A DNA stretch of 64,000 nucleotides from Azospirillum brasilense. GTDB lineage: Bacteria > Pseudomonadota > Alphaproteobacteria > Azospirillales > Azospirillaceae. Position numbers and translations under genes: made by a program. The notes below the pieces were generated by a model. The model saw only the letters and a program-made list of their open reading frames with translations. It ran no database searches and was not told the origin of the DNA. The number at the start of each line of letters is the position of its first letter. Position 1 is the stretch's first letter. Below are positions 1-9,779 of this stretch, one piece after another. The stretch is from positions 17,367-81,366 of the forward strand of contig NZ_QLKQ01000024.1 in NCBI RefSeq assembly GCF_003349955.1, in the 5' to 3' direction.

Positions 1-722
1 GGCTGGACTGGGTGACGAAGGAGAAGGGCGCCAAGAGCTTCTTCCTCATCGGCTCCGACTACATCTGGCCGCGCACCTCCAACAAGATCGCCCGCAAACA
101 CATCGAGATGAAGGGCCAGAAGGTGGTGGGCGAGGAGTATTTCCCGCTCGGCCACACCCAGTTCAACTCGGTCATCAACAAGATCAAGCTGACCAAGCCG
201 GACGTCATCTACGCCTCGGTGGTCGGCGGCTCGAACGTCGCCTTCTACAAGCAGATGAAGGCGGCCGGCATCGACCTCAACAAGCAGGTGCTGATGACCA
301 TCTCGGTCACCGAGGACGAGATGCTCGGCATCGGCGGCGAGAACATCGCCGGGGCCTACGCCTGCATGAAGTACTTCCAGTCACTGCAGAATCCCAACAA
401 CGAGAAGTTCGTCGCCGCCTTCAAGGCGATGTGGGGCGCCAACAGCGTCATCGGCGACGTGACCCAGGCCGGCTATCTCGGCCCCTGGCTGTGGAAGCTG
501 ACGGTGGAGAAGGCCAAGAGCTTCGACATCGACAAGATCGCCGTCGCGTCGGAAGGCATCGAGTTCAGCGGCGCGCCGGAAGGCTATGTCCGCGTCCACG
601 GGAACCATCACCTGTGGAGCAAGACCCGCGTCGGCCGCGCCCGTCCGGACGGCCAGTTCGACGTCGTCTACGAGACGGCGGACCTCATCGAGCCGAACCC
701 GTTCCCGAAGGGCTACCAGTAA
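1..722 (+). CDS. urtA: UrtA-like urea/short-chain amide ABC transporter substrate-binding protein (3' part)
   Basis: This is the C-terminal part of a periplasmic binding protein; the reading frame is open to the left window edge, so the signal peptide and first lobe lie outside. About 239 residues are visible, including [20 protein letters not shown] and the C-terminal LIEPNPFP segment typical of the UrtA/FmdD (Peripla_BP_5) group. The protein would capture urea or a short amide in the periplasm and hand it to the UrtB/UrtC-like permeases encoded next. The same domain recurs, without gaps and with most residues identical by eye, as the C-terminal half of the protein at 4629-7049. Urea versus formamide/acetamide cannot be decided from sequence; the linked formamidase favours short amides (FmdD naming would then apply). 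Confidence 0.9.
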   Translation, partial: LDWVTKEKGAKSFFLIGSDYIWPRTSNKIARKHIEMKGQKVVGEEYFPLGHTQFNSVINKIKLTKPDVIYASVVGGSNVAFYKQMKAAGIDLNKQVLMTISVTEDEMLGIGGENIAGAYACMKYFQSLQNPNNEKFVAAFKAMWGANSVIGDVTQAGYLGPWLWKLTVEKAKSFDIDKIAVASEGIEFSGAPEGYVRVHGNHHLWSKTRVGRARPDGQFDVVYETADLIEPNPFPKGYQ

Positions 723-742
723 GGGGCGGGGCGTCGGCTTCG

Positions 743-850
743 GTTGCCCCCTCCCTAACCCTCCCCCGCTGCCGCGGGAGAGGGGACGGCCGCCGCTTCG
801 CAGTTGGCCCCCTCTCCCTCGAAGAGGGGGAGGGTCGGGGAGGGGGCAAC
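743..850. repeat. Long palindromic (REP-like) intergenic element, copy 1
   Basis: The two ends of this 108-bp interval form inverted arms of about 25 nt (743-767 and 826-850) with two mismatches; the left arm contains CCCTCCCTAACCCTCCCCC. The interior is also partly self-complementary. The element sits between the urtA-like and urtB-like genes, and a close relative follows the urtE-like gene (4497-4586). In RNA it would make a very stable hairpin. No T-tract follows, so it is not a standard terminator. Confidence 0.8.
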
Positions 851-892
851 CGCCTCCGCACTCCGCCGCATCACCGCACGGGAGTTCCCATC

Positions 893-1819
893 ATGTTCGA
901 GGGCTACAGCCTGGCCGAGCTCGGGTCGATCTTTGCCATGCAGGGATTCGCGGGGCTCATTCTCTTTTCCGTTTTCGTGCTGATGGCGCTGGGCCTCGCC
1001 ATCATCTTCGGGCAGATGGGCGTCATCAACATGGCGCACGGGGAGTTCATGATCCTCGGCGCCTACGTGACCTATCTCTGCTCCAACTTCATCTCCAGCA
1101 CCGCGCCGGCGCTGTTCCCGGCCTATTTCTTCATCGCCATGATCCTGGCCTTCGTCGCCAGCGGGGCGCTGGGGATGCTGGTGGAGTGGGGGATGATCCG
1201 CTTCCTCTACCGCCGCCCGCTCGACACGCTGCTGGCGACCTGGGGGCTGAGCCTGATCCTCCAGCAGGTCTTCCGCTCGGTCTTCGGCGCGCGCGAGGTC
1301 GGCGTGGTCCTGCCGGACTGGCTGATGGGCTCGGTCGCCGTCACCGACACCATCGAGGTGCCGATCAACGGCCTGTTCGTCATGGCCCTGACCATGGGCA
1401 TCACCGCCGTCATCTACGCCGTGATGTTCCGCTCGCGCTGGGGCCAGGGCGTGCGGGCGGTGATGCAGAACCGCACGATGGCCGGCGCCGTCGGCATCAA
1501 CACCGAGAAGGTCGACCGCTACACCTTCGGGCTCGGCTGCGGCATCGCCGGGGTGGCGGGAAGCGCCTTCACCATGGTCGGCTCGACCGGCCCGACCTCG
1601 GGCCAGCTCTACATCGTCGACACCTTCCTGGTGGTGGTGTTCGGCGGCGCCCAGAGCCTGGTCGGCACCATCGCGTCGGCCTTCACCATCAGCCAGGCCC
1701 AGTCGACGATGGAGTTCTTCCTCAGCGGCTCCACCGCCAAGGTGCTGACGCTGCTGACCGTCGTCGTGATCCTGATGCTGCGCCCGCAGGGCCTGTTCGT
1801 CCTCAAAGTCCGCCGCTGA
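893..1819 (+). CDS. urtB: UrtB-like ABC transporter permease
   Basis: This 308-residue inner-membrane protein is a BPD_transp_2 (LivH-type) permease, one of two that form the translocation channel for urea or short amides. Hydrophobic segments run through most of its length, and the early block GQMGVINMAHGEFMILGAY is typical of UrtB/LivH proteins. The start chosen (MFEGYS) has GGAG just upstream; a longer reading frame to 431 runs back into the urtA-like gene and the palindrome and is rejected. The gene is followed 11 nt later by the urtC-like gene and belongs to the urtA-E type operon. Confidence 0.92.
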   Translation: MFEGYSLAELGSIFAMQGFAGLILFSVFVLMALGLAIIFGQMGVINMAHGEFMILGAYVTYLCSNFISSTAPALFPAYFFIAMILAFVASGALGMLVEWGMIRFLYRRPLDTLLATWGLSLILQQVFRSVFGAREVGVVLPDWLMGSVAVTDTIEVPINGLFVMALTMGITAVIYAVMFRSRWGQGVRAVMQNRTMAGAVGINTEKVDRYTFGLGCGIAGVAGSAFTMVGSTGPTSGQLYIVDTFLVVVFGGAQSLVGTIASAFTISQAQSTMEFFLSGSTAKVLTLLTVVVILMLRPQGLFVLKVRR

Positions 1820-1830
1820 GGAGTCCTTCC

Positions 1831-2997
1831 ATGACGCGCAACCCTCAAACCGGCCTTCTCGACCGCGGTCTCTGGCGCATCGACGGGGACGTCGTCGGCA
1901 TCCTGCTGCTGGCCGCCCTGCTGGTGATCGTCCTGCCGCTGGGGCTCGACATCTTCCGGCTGAACATGGTCGGCAAGTACCTGACCTACGCCTTCGTGGC
2001 GCTCGGCCTCGTGCTGTGCTGGGGCAGCGCCGGCATCCTGTCGCTGGGGCAGGGCATCTTCTTCGGCATCGGCGGCTACTGCATGGCGATGTTCCTGAAG
2101 CTGGAGGCCTCCAGCCCCGAGGCGACCAAGATCCAGTCCACCCCCGGCATCCCCGACTTCATGGACTGGAACCAGCTGACGGCGCTGCCCTGGTTTTGGG
2201 AGCCGTTCCACAGCCTGACCTTCTCCATCGTCGCGGTGGTGGCGGTTCCGGCGCTGCTCGCCTTCATCGTCGGGCTGGCGATGTTCAAGCGGCGGGTCGG
2301 CGGCGTCTATTTCGCCATCATCACCCAGGCCTTCGCCGCCATCCTGACCATCCTGATCGTCGGCCAGCAGGGCTACACCGGCGGCATCAACGGCATCACC
2401 GACCTGCGCACGCTGAAGGGCTGGGACATCCGCACCGACGAGGCGAAGCTGGTGCTCTACTTCGTCAACGCCGCCCTGCTGATCGGCTGCATCCTGCTCT
2501 GCCTCACTGTCCGCCGCTCCAAGCTCGGGCGCATCCTGGTGGCGCTGCGCGACAAGGAGGACCGGGTCCGCTTCTCCGGCTACGACGTCGCCAACTTCAA
2601 GATCTTCGTCTTCTGCTTCGCCGCGGCGCTGTCGGCGGTGGGCGGCGCGATGTTCACGCTGCAGGTCGGCTTCATGTCGCCGTCCTTCGTCGGCATCGTG
2701 CCGTCGATCGAGATGGTCATCTACTGCGCGGTCGGCGGCCGGCTGTCGCTGCTCGGCGCGGTCTACGGCACGCTGCTGGTCAACTGGGCCAAGACGATGC
2801 TGTCGGAGAGCTTCCCGGAGTTGTGGCTGTTCGCCATGGGCGCCCTGTTCATCGGCGTCGTGATGGTGTTCCCCAACGGGCTGGCCGGGCTCTACCAGCA
2901 GTACATCGCCCCGCGGCTGCGCCGCCCGTTCGTCGGCCGGGCCAAGATGCCGGCCGCCGCGGCGCCGATCATCCCGCCCCACACCGCCGCCGACTGA
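1831..2997 (+). CDS. urtC: UrtC-like ABC transporter permease
   Basis: This 388-residue LivM-type permease is the partner of the UrtB-like protein in the urea/amide channel. It has many membrane segments and the family block WGSAGILSLGQGIFFGIGGY. Its length agrees with UrtC, which is longer than amino-acid LivM proteins because of a periplasmic insertion, seen here around residues 90-125. It starts 11 nt after the urtB-like stop and ends 15 nt before the urtD-like start, with GAGGAGGGA as ribosome site for the next gene. Confidence 0.92.
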   Translation: MTRNPQTGLLDRGLWRIDGDVVGILLLAALLVIVLPLGLDIFRLNMVGKYLTYAFVALGLVLCWGSAGILSLGQGIFFGIGGYCMAMFLKLEASSPEATKIQSTPGIPDFMDWNQLTALPWFWEPFHSLTFSIVAVVAVPALLAFIVGLAMFKRRVGGVYFAIITQAFAAILTILIVGQQGYTGGINGITDLRTLKGWDIRTDEAKLVLYFVNAALLIGCILLCLTVRRSKLGRILVALRDKEDRVRFSGYDVANFKIFVFCFAAALSAVGGAMFTLQVGFMSPSFVGIVPSIEMVIYCAVGGRLSLLGAVYGTLLVNWAKTMLSESFPELWLFAMGALFIGVVMVFPNGLAGLYQQYIAPRLRRPFVGRAKMPAAAAPIIPPHTAAD

Positions 2998-3012
2998 GGA
3001 GGGACGGAGACC

Positions 3013-3759
<747 letters not shown>

Positions 3760-3792
3760 GGCTATCCAGGCCATTCAGCGGGGGATCAAGAG

Positions 3793-4482
3793 ATGCTGTC
3801 CGTCAATCAACTCCGCGTGTCCTACGGCGAGAGCGAGGTCCTGCACGGGCTGGACTTCACCGTGGCGCCCAACGAGATCGTCGCCATCATGGGCCGCAAC
3901 GGCATGGGCAAGACGACGCTGATGAAGTCGCTGATGGGGATCGTGCCGACGCGCTCCGGCGCCATCCGCGTCGGCGGCGACGAGATCACCGGCCTGAAGA
4001 GCTACGAGCGGGTGGCCAAGGGCGTGGCCTATGTCCCGCAGGGCCGCATGATCTTCCCGACCATGACGGTCCAGGAGAACATCGAGACGGGGCTCAGCGT
4101 CCATGGCGGTCGCAGCGTGCCGGGCGACCTTTACGAGCTGTTCCCGGTGCTGCTGGAGATGAAGGGCCGGCGCGGCGGCAACCTGTCGGGCGGGCAGCAG
4201 CAGCAGCTCGCCATCGCGCGGGCGCTGGCGACCAAGCCGAAGGTGCTGCTGCTCGACGAGCCGACGGAGGGCATCCAGCCGTCGATCATCCGCGAGATGG
4301 CCCGCACCCTGCGCCGCATCCGCGACGAGAAGGGCCTCAGCATCATCGTGTCGGAGCAGGTGCTGAGCTTCGCGCTCGACATCGCCGACCGCGTGCTGGT
4401 GATCGAGAACGGCGAGATCGTCCACGAGGACAGCCGCGATCAGGTCGATGAGGCGAAGGTCGCGCGGCTGCTGTCGGTCTAG
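3793..4482 (+). CDS. urtE: UrtE-like ABC transporter ATP-binding protein
   Basis: This 229-residue ATPase is of the LivF/UrtE branch: Walker A GRNGMGKT, signature [15 protein letters not shown], Walker [10 protein letters not shown]. It is the second ATPase of the amide/urea importer. GGGGATCAAGAG precedes the start. The gene ends 14 nt before the second long palindrome, which may protect or delimit the 3' end of the urt transcript. Confidence 0.93.
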   Translation: MLSVNQLRVSYGESEVLHGLDFTVAPNEIVAIMGRNGMGKTTLMKSLMGIVPTRSGAIRVGGDEITGLKSYERVAKGVAYVPQGRMIFPTMTVQENIETGLSVHGGRSVPGDLYELFPVLLEMKGRRGGNLSGGQQQQLAIARALATKPKVLLLDEPTEGIQPSIIREMARTLRRIRDEKGLSIIVSEQVLSFALDIADRVLVIENGEIVHEDSRDQVDEAKVARLLSV

Positions 4483-4496
4483 GGGATAGCGGGGAT

Positions 4497-4586
4497 TGCC
4501 CCCTCCCTAACCCTCCCCCGCTTCGCAGGGGAGGGGATCTGGTTCTCCCTCCCCTGCGTGAGCGGGGGAGGGTCGGGGTGGGGGCA
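4497..4586. repeat. Long palindromic (REP-like) intergenic element, copy 2
   Basis: Arms at 4497-4522 and 4561-4586 are inverted repeats with few mismatches and have the same CCCTCCCTAACCCTCCCCC core as the element at 743-850; the inner part (GGGGAGGG / CCCTCCCC) is also complementary. It separates urtE from the receptor fusion gene, so the two copies bracket urtBCDE. A mobile or extragenic palindrome family is inferred; I cannot count copies outside the window. Confidence 0.8.
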
Positions 4587-4628
4587 CCCACTGCCCATCC
4601 CCCATCTCCCACCACAGAAGGATGCGCC

Positions 4629-7049
4629 ATGACATCCGCCAAGTCCGCGTCCACCGCCTGCGCCGTGGTCGCCCTGCTGACCGCCGTGGCGACGCCGCTG
4701 GCCGGGTCGCCCGCCGTGCCGACCGCCGGCCTCGTGCTCTCGGCCGCGTTGGCCGCCGCCGCGGCGGCGCTGGCCCACCGCCAGGGCGCCGGACTCCGCC
4801 GGCTCGGCGAGCGGGCCGCCGCGCTGGCCGGCGATGTGGCGGTCGGCGGCAACGACCCGCAGCGCGACCTCGCCGCCGCCCTCGACCGCATCGCCGCCGC
4901 CGCCGAGGCCCGCGCCGCCCGCGAGGCGCAGCGCGAGGCCGAGCGCACGGCGACCGAGGAGCGCGCCGCCCGGCTGGAGGCGCTGACCCGCGACTTCGAA
5001 GGCAAGGTCGGCCGGCTGGTGCAGACCGTCTCCTCGGCGGCCGGCGAGATGACCGACACCGCCACCGCGATGAGCGGCACCGCCGAGCGCAGCAACCGGC
5101 TGTCGGCGGCGATGTCGCAGTCCTCGGCCCAGGCGTCGATGAACGTGCAGACCGTGGCGACGGCGACCGAGGAGCTGTCGGCCTCGATCCAGGAGATCGG
5201 CCGGCAGGTCGCCTCCTCGGCGGCCATCGCCGGCAAGGCGGTCGCCGACACCCGCCGCACCGACGCGGTGGTGCAGAGCCTCGCCGACAGCGCCGCGCGG
5301 ATCGGGCAGGTGGTCGGGCTGATCCACGGCATCGCCGGGCAGACCAACCTGCTGGCGCTGAACGCGACCATCGAGGCCGCAAGGGCGGGGGAGGCCGGCA
5401 AGGGCTTCGCCGTCGTCGCCAGCGAGGTCAAGACGCTGGCCAACCAGACCGCAAGGGCGACCGAGGACATTTCCACCCAGGTCGGCGCCATCCAGTCGGC
5501 GACGGGCGAGGCGGTCGAGGCCATCCGCGCCATCGCCGGCACCATCGCCGAGATCAACGAGATCGCCTCGGCCATCGCCGCCGCCGTCGAGCAGCAGGGG
5601 GCGGCCACCCGCGAGATCGCCCGCAACGTGCAGGAGGCGGCGCGCGGCACCGAGAGCGTGGCCTCCAACATCGTCGGCGTGTCGGACGCCGCGTCCGACA
5701 CCGGCATGGCGGCCGGGCAGGTGCTTGGCGCCGCGTCCCAGGTCGCCGGCCACGCCGACGAGCTGAGCCGCGAGGTCAACAACTTCCTGGCGGAGGTCAG
5801 CCTGCAATCGGCGTTGCGCCGCCGCGCCTCGGTGGCCGGGCGCCTGATGGCGGCAGGCACGGCGCGGCGCGCCCAGGGCTTGGCGCCGGGAGCGCCTGCC
5901 ACCGCGGCGGTGAACAAGAGCGGCATCGCCGTCACGGACGAGACGGTGACGGTCGGCATCCTCCATTCCGCCACCGGCACCATGGCGCTGAGCGAGGGCG
6001 GGTCGATCCAGGCGGAGATGCTGGCGATCCAGCAGATCAACGAGTCCGGCGGCGTGCTGGGCCGCCGCATCGAGATCGCTCAGGAGGACGGCGCCAGCGA
6101 CTGGCCGACCTTCGCGGCCCGCGCCGACAAACTGCTGGGGCGGGACAAGGTGGCGGCGATCTTCGGCTGCTGGACCTCGGCCTCGCGCAAGGAGGTGCTG
6201 CCGGTGCTGGAGAAGCGCGACGGCCTGCTCTACTACCCGACCTTCTACGAGGGGCTGGAGCAGTCCCGCCACGTCATCTACACCGGGCAGGAGGCGACCC
6301 AGCAGATCCTCGCCGGGCTGGACTGGGTGATGCGCGAGAAGGGGGCGAAGAGCTTCTTCCTCGTCGGGTCGGACTACATCTGGCCGCGCGCGTCGAACGC
6401 CATCGCGCGGCGCCACATCGAGGCCAAGGGCTGCCGCGTCGTCGGCGAGGACTATGCCGAACTCGGCGACACCCGCTTCGAGGGCATCGTCGCGCGGATC
6501 AAGGCGGCCAAGCCCGACGTGATCTACGCCATCGTCGTCGGCGGCTCGAACGTCGCCTTCTACAAGCAGCTCAAGGCCGCCGGGATCGAGCTGGACCGCC
6601 AGATCCTGATGACCAACAGCGTCACCGAGGACGAGATGATGGGCATCGGCGGCGACTACATCGCCGGGGCCTTCACCTGCGCCAAGTATTTCCAAAGCCT
6701 GGAGCTGCCGGCCAACCGCGCCTTCGTCGCCGCCTTCAAGGCGATGTGGGGGGCGGACAGCGTCATCGGCGACGTCACCCACAACGCCTATCTCGGCCCC
6801 TGGCTGTGGAAGCTGGCGGTCGAGAAGGCCGGCAGCTTCGACGTGGCGCGCGTCATCGCCGCCTCCCCCGGCATCGAGTTCGCCGGGGCGCCGGCCGGGC
6901 CGCTGCGCGTCCACGAGAACCATCACCTGTGGACCCGCACCCGCATCGGCCGCGCCCGGCGCGACGGCCAGTTCGACGTGGTCTTCGAGACCCGCGACCT
7001 GATCGAGCCCAACCCCTTCCCGGACGGCTTCCGGGAACTGGCGGCCTGA
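4629..7049 (+). CDS. Chemoreceptor signalling module fused to a UrtA-like substrate-binding domain
   Basis: One uninterrupted 806-residue frame joins two unrelated modules. Residues about 9-24 and 33-50 are hydrophobic and could form a membrane hairpin. Residues about 55-117 are Ala/Arg/Glu-rich and probably helical. Residues about 118-390 are a methyl-accepting chemotaxis signalling domain with the CheA/CheW-binding hairpin tip at 235-263 ([20 protein letters not shown]). After a short basic linker, residues 438-806 are a full UrtA-type periplasmic-binding-protein domain ([30 protein letters not shown]), collinear with the separate UrtA-like protein at 1-722. No membrane segment is visible between the modules, so the binding domain is predicted to stay in the cytoplasm. 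AGAAGGA precedes the ATG by 6 nt; an upstream GTG at 4578 lies in the palindrome and is rejected. I infer a sensor for urea or amides. No C-terminal CheR pentapeptide is seen. Confidence 0.9.
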   Translation: MTSAKSASTACAVVALLTAVATPLAGSPAVPTAGLVLSAALAAAAAALAHRQGAGLRRLGERAAALAGDVAVGGNDPQRDLAAALDRIAAAAEARAAREAQREAERTATEERAARLEALTRDFEGKVGRLVQTVSSAAGEMTDTATAMSGTAERSNRLSAAMSQSSAQASMNVQTVATATEELSASIQEIGRQVASSAAIAGKAVADTRRTDAVVQSLADSAARIGQVVGLIHGIAGQTNLLALNATIEAARAGEAGKGFAVVASEVKTLANQTARATEDISTQVGAIQSATGEAVEAIRAIAGTIAEINEIASAIAAAVEQQGAATREIARNVQEAARGTESVASNIVGVSDAASDTGMAAGQVLGAASQVAGHADELSREVNNFLAEVSLQSALRRRASVAGRLMAAGTARRAQGLAPGAPATAAVNKSGIAVTDETVTVGILHSATGTMALSEGGSIQAEMLAIQQINESGGVLGRRIEIAQEDGASDWPTFAARADKLLGRDKVAAIFGCWTSASRKEVLPVLEKRDGLLYYPTFYEGLEQSRHVIYTGQEATQQILAGLDWVMREKGAKSFFLVGSDYIWPRASNAIARRHIEAKGCRVVGEDYAELGDTRFEGIVARIKAAKPDVIYAIVVGGSNVAFYKQLKAAGIELDRQILMTNSVTEDEMMGIGGDYIAGAFTCAKYFQSLELPANRAFVAAFKAMWGADSVIGDVTHNAYLGPWLWKLAVEKAGSFDVARVIAASPGIEFAGAPAGPLRVHENHHLWTRTRIGRARRDGQFDVVFETRDLIEPNPFPDGFRELAA

Positions 7050-7102
7050 GGCCCAACCACCCCTTCGCCACCCATCAGTCCACCAATAAGGAAGAGCAAA
7101 CC

Positions 7103-8335
7103 ATGGCTGACACCCTGATCAAGGCCGACCTGTCGCAGTCTCCCTATGAGAACGACATGATCCACAACCGCTGGCATCCGGACATCCCGATGGCGGTGAC
7201 GGTGAAGCCGGGCGACGACTTCATCCTGGAATGCTACGACTGGACCGGTGGTCAGATCAAAAACGACGACGATGCCGCCGACGTGCGCGACGTCGATCTC
7301 AGCCAGGTGCATTTCCTGTCCGGCCCGGTCGGGGTCGAGGGGGCGGAGCCGGGCGACCTGCTGGTCGTCGACCTGCTGGACATCGGCGCCTTCCCGCAGC
7401 AGCAATGGGGTTTCAACGGCTTCTTCTCCAAGCAGAACGGCGGGGGCTTCCTGACCGAGCATTTCCCGCTGGCCCAGAAGTCGATCTGGGACTTCGAGGG
7501 CATGTTCACCAAGTCGCGCCACATCCCCGGCGTGCGCTTCGCCGGGCTGATCCATCCCGGCCTGATCGGCTGCCTGCCGTCGCACGACCTGCTGGCCAAG
7601 TGGAACAAGCGCGAGCAGGCGCTGATCGACACCAACCCGACCCGCGTCCCCGGCCTCGCCAACCCGCCCTACGCGCCGACCGCGCACATGGGCCGGCTGA
7701 AGGGCGAGGCCCGCGACAAGGCGGCGGCGGAGGGCGCGCGCACCGTGCCGCCGCGCGAGCATGGCGGCAATTGCGACATCAAGGACCTGTCGCGCGGCTC
7801 GCGCATCTACTTCCCGGTCTATGTGAAGGGCGCCGGCCTGTCGATGGGCGACCTGCATTTCAGCCAGGGCGACGGCGAGATCACCTTCTGCGGCGCCATC
7901 GAGATGGCTGGCTGGGCGCATCTCAAGGTCAACCTGATCAAGGACGGCATGGCGAAGTACGGCATCAAAAACCCGATCTTCAAGCCGAGCCCGATCGTCC
8001 CGACCTACAACGACTATCTGATCTTCGAGGGCATTTCGGTCGACGAGGCGGGCGAGCAGCATTACCTGGACGTCCATGTCGCCTACCGCCAAGCCTGCCT
8101 CAACGCCATCGAGTATCTGAAGAAGTTCGGCTATTCCGGCGCCCAGGCCTACTCGATCCTCGGCACCGCGCCGGTGCAGGGGCACATCAGCGGCGTGGTC
8201 GACGTGCCGAACGCCTGCGCCACCCTGTTCCTGCCGACGCAGATCTTCGACTTCGACATCACCCCGAACGCCGACGGCCCGACCAAGTTCATCAAGGGCG
8301 ACGTCGACATGCCGATCGCCCAGGACCGCGTGTAA
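7103..8335 (+). CDS. fmdA: Formamidase (acetamidase/formamidase family)
   Basis: This 410-residue cytoplasmic enzyme matches the FmdA_AmdA family in length and in blocks such as HNRWHPDIPMAVTVKPGD near the N terminus, HPGLIGCLPSHDLL, and the central PPREHGGNCDIKDLSRGS. It hydrolyses formamide (and often acetamide) to ammonia and the carboxylate. It follows the amide/urea transporter and receptor fusion and precedes fmdB, the classical fmd arrangement. AAGGAAGA lies 8 nt before the ATG. Substrate preference (formamide versus acetamide) is inferred from family and context. Confidence 0.95.
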   Translation: MADTLIKADLSQSPYENDMIHNRWHPDIPMAVTVKPGDDFILECYDWTGGQIKNDDDAADVRDVDLSQVHFLSGPVGVEGAEPGDLLVVDLLDIGAFPQQQWGFNGFFSKQNGGGFLTEHFPLAQKSIWDFEGMFTKSRHIPGVRFAGLIHPGLIGCLPSHDLLAKWNKREQALIDTNPTRVPGLANPPYAPTAHMGRLKGEARDKAAAEGARTVPPREHGGNCDIKDLSRGSRIYFPVYVKGAGLSMGDLHFSQGDGEITFCGAIEMAGWAHLKVNLIKDGMAKYGIKNPIFKPSPIVPTYNDYLIFEGISVDEAGEQHYLDVHVAYRQACLNAIEYLKKFGYSGAQAYSILGTAPVQGHISGVVDVPNACATLFLPTQIFDFDITPNADGPTKFIKGDVDMPIAQDRV

Positions 8336-8358
8336 AGAGAGAGAAGGGAGGCCGCGCC

Positions 8359-8709
8359 ATGCCGATGTACGATTACGAGTGCCCGACCTGCGGCGATTTC
8401 ACGGGAATGCGGCCGATGGCGGAAAGCGGCCTGCCGCAGCCCTGTCCCGATTGCGGAACACCGTCGCAACGGGTGATCCGCATGGCGCCGGCCTTCTCCG
8501 GGCTGTCGGCCACCGTCCGGACGGCGCACGCCACCAACGAGCGCAGCGCCGACCGGCCCAAGCTGCTGTCGGAGGTCGGTCCGGCGCACAAGCACGGGCC
8601 GGGCTGCGGTTGCGGCGGTGGCGGCGGCAAGAAGGGACGCTCGGTGCTCCGCACCCCCGACGGGGCGAAGGGCTTCCCGACGGCAAGGCCGTGGATGATC
8701 AGCCACTGA
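8359..8709 (+). CDS. fmdB: FmdB-family zinc-ribbon protein
   Basis: This 116-residue protein has an N-terminal FmdB zinc ribbon: MPMYDYECPTCG, then CPDCG, giving two CxxC pairs. A flexible middle leads to a C-terminal GCGCGGGGGKKG stretch. FmdB proteins are linked to formamidase expression in Methylophilus, but the biochemical role is unsettled. It lies 23 nt after fmdA and is followed by a strong terminator, so it closes the amide locus. Confidence 0.92.
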   Translation: MPMYDYECPTCGDFTGMRPMAESGLPQPCPDCGTPSQRVIRMAPAFSGLSATVRTAHATNERSADRPKLLSEVGPAHKHGPGCGCGGGGGKKGRSVLRTPDGAKGFPTARPWMISH

Positions 8710-8732
8710 CGCGTTGACAGCGACCATCACCG

Positions 8733-8770
8733 AACGGCCCGCCTCCCCCCGAGGCGGGCCGTTTGCTTTT
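8733..8770 (+). terminator. Rho-independent terminator after fmdB
   Basis: A perfect 13-bp stem (AACGGCCCGCCTC at 8733-8745 with its complement at 8751-8763) has a C-rich 5-nt loop and is followed by TTGCTTTT. It ends the fmd transcript and insulates the next cluster. Confidence 0.9.
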
Positions 8771-8832
8771 CCCGTCCCCGCGACATCCGACACGGGTCCC
8801 GGCGCCGATCGTCCGTTTCCCCAACATCGCTG

Positions 8833-8870
8833 TTGACCGAAGCTGTATTATCCATCATACAGGTTCCTGT
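8833..8870 (+). promoter_or_regulatory. Promoter with palindromic candidate operator upstream of the GntR gene
   Basis: A TTGACC hexamer at 8833-8838 is followed 17 nt later by CATACA (8856-8861), a weak -35/-10 pair. Between and over them lies a perfect inverted repeat, CTGTAT (8843-8848) and ATACAG (8857-8862) with an 8-nt spacer; a second smaller one, ACAGG-TT-CCTGT, overlaps at 8859-8870. The position, just upstream of a HutC-type GntR gene, suggests an autoregulatory operator. This is inferred from sequence only. Confidence 0.5.
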
Positions 8871-8919
8871 CTTATGGAGAGACGGACACCGGTTTCCAGC
8901 GAGAAGGAGGCGGGGCACA

Positions 8920-9774
8920 GTGAAGTCGTCGGTTGAACCGCTGAAGGCGCGCCGGATCTATCTGCTGCTGCGCGACCGCATCGTCGCCGGCGACCTGCCG
9001 CCGGGCGGGCGTCTGCCGGGGGAGCCGGCGCTGGCCGCCGAACACGCGGTGTCGCGGGTGACCGTGCGCCGGGCGCTCGACCTGCTGGAGAAGGAGGGGC
9101 TGGTCCAGCGCAAGCCCGGCTCCGGCACCTTCGTCCATGACAGCCGCGCGGTCCGTCCCATCGTCGCCGACCTCTCCAACGTGCTGTCGCACCTGATCGA
9201 CATGGGGCGCAGCACCGACGTGAAGCTGCTTTCCTTCGGCTACGTCGCGCCGCCGGAGGCCATCGCCGAGAGCCTGGGGCTGAAGCCGGGGGAGCGGGTC
9301 CAGCGGTCGGTCCGCGTCCGGCTGATCGACGGGGAGCCCTTCTCCTACCTGACCACCCATGTGCCGGAATGGCTCGGCCTGACCTATTCGGAGGCGGAGC
9401 TGGCGGCGCGCCCGCTGCTGGAGCTGATCGAGCGGTCGGGCGTGAAGACCGAGCGGGCGACCCAGGCGATCAACGCCACGCTGGCCGGGCCGGAGCCGGC
9501 GGCGGCGCTCGATCTGGAGATCGGCTCGCCGCTGCTGACGCTGACCCGCATCGTGCACGACCCGTCCGGCCGCGGGGTGGAGCATCTGCACGCGCTGTAC
9601 CGGCCCGACCGCTACAGCTTCCACATGGATCTGGTGCGCATCGGCGACGACGGGGAGCGGCGCTGGAGCCCGGCCCTGGGCCGGCCGCGCGCGTCCGAGA
9701 CCGCCAAGACCGACAAGAACAAAGCGGGCGAAAAGCCCACCCGCGGCTCGCGGGCCATCAAGCAGAGGAGTTGA
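8920..9774 (+). CDS. GntR-family (HutC/UTRA) transcriptional regulator
   Basis: This 284-residue regulator has an N-terminal winged helix (LPGEPALAAEHAVSRVTVRRALDLLEKEGLVQRKPGSGTFV, residues about 35-75, broken here by normal family positions) and a UTRA effector domain over about residues 95-245. The last 35 residues are a basic tail (KTDKNKAGEKPTRG). The GTG start is chosen because GAGAAGGAGG lies 9 nt upstream; earlier starts fall inside the promoter palindrome. Only 5 nt separate it from the binding-protein gene, so it probably controls the downstream transporter and enzyme genes, with the transported compound or a metabolite as effector. Confidence 0.88.
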   Translation: MKSSVEPLKARRIYLLLRDRIVAGDLPPGGRLPGEPALAAEHAVSRVTVRRALDLLEKEGLVQRKPGSGTFVHDSRAVRPIVADLSNVLSHLIDMGRSTDVKLLSFGYVAPPEAIAESLGLKPGERVQRSVRVRLIDGEPFSYLTTHVPEWLGLTYSEAELAARPLLELIERSGVKTERATQAINATLAGPEPAAALDLEIGSPLLTLTRIVHDPSGRGVEHLHALYRPDRYSFHMDLVRIGDDGERRWSPALGRPRASETAKTDKNKAGEKPTRGSRAIKQRS

Positions 9775-9779
9775 GCGTT

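Noticed and set aside
743..850. Palindrome as rho-independent terminator of urtA
   Set aside because: No T-tract, and the same element recurs elsewhere with other context; treated as a repeat family.
4479..6926. 815-codon minus-strand open frame opposite the receptor fusion
   Set aside because: Low-complexity antisense translation; the plus strand has canonical signalling and binding domains.
4622..8335. 1237-codon frame ending in the formamidase
   Set aside because: Only the last 410 residues are FmdA; the rest is the wrong frame of the fusion gene, and a proper ATG with ribosome site exists at 7103.
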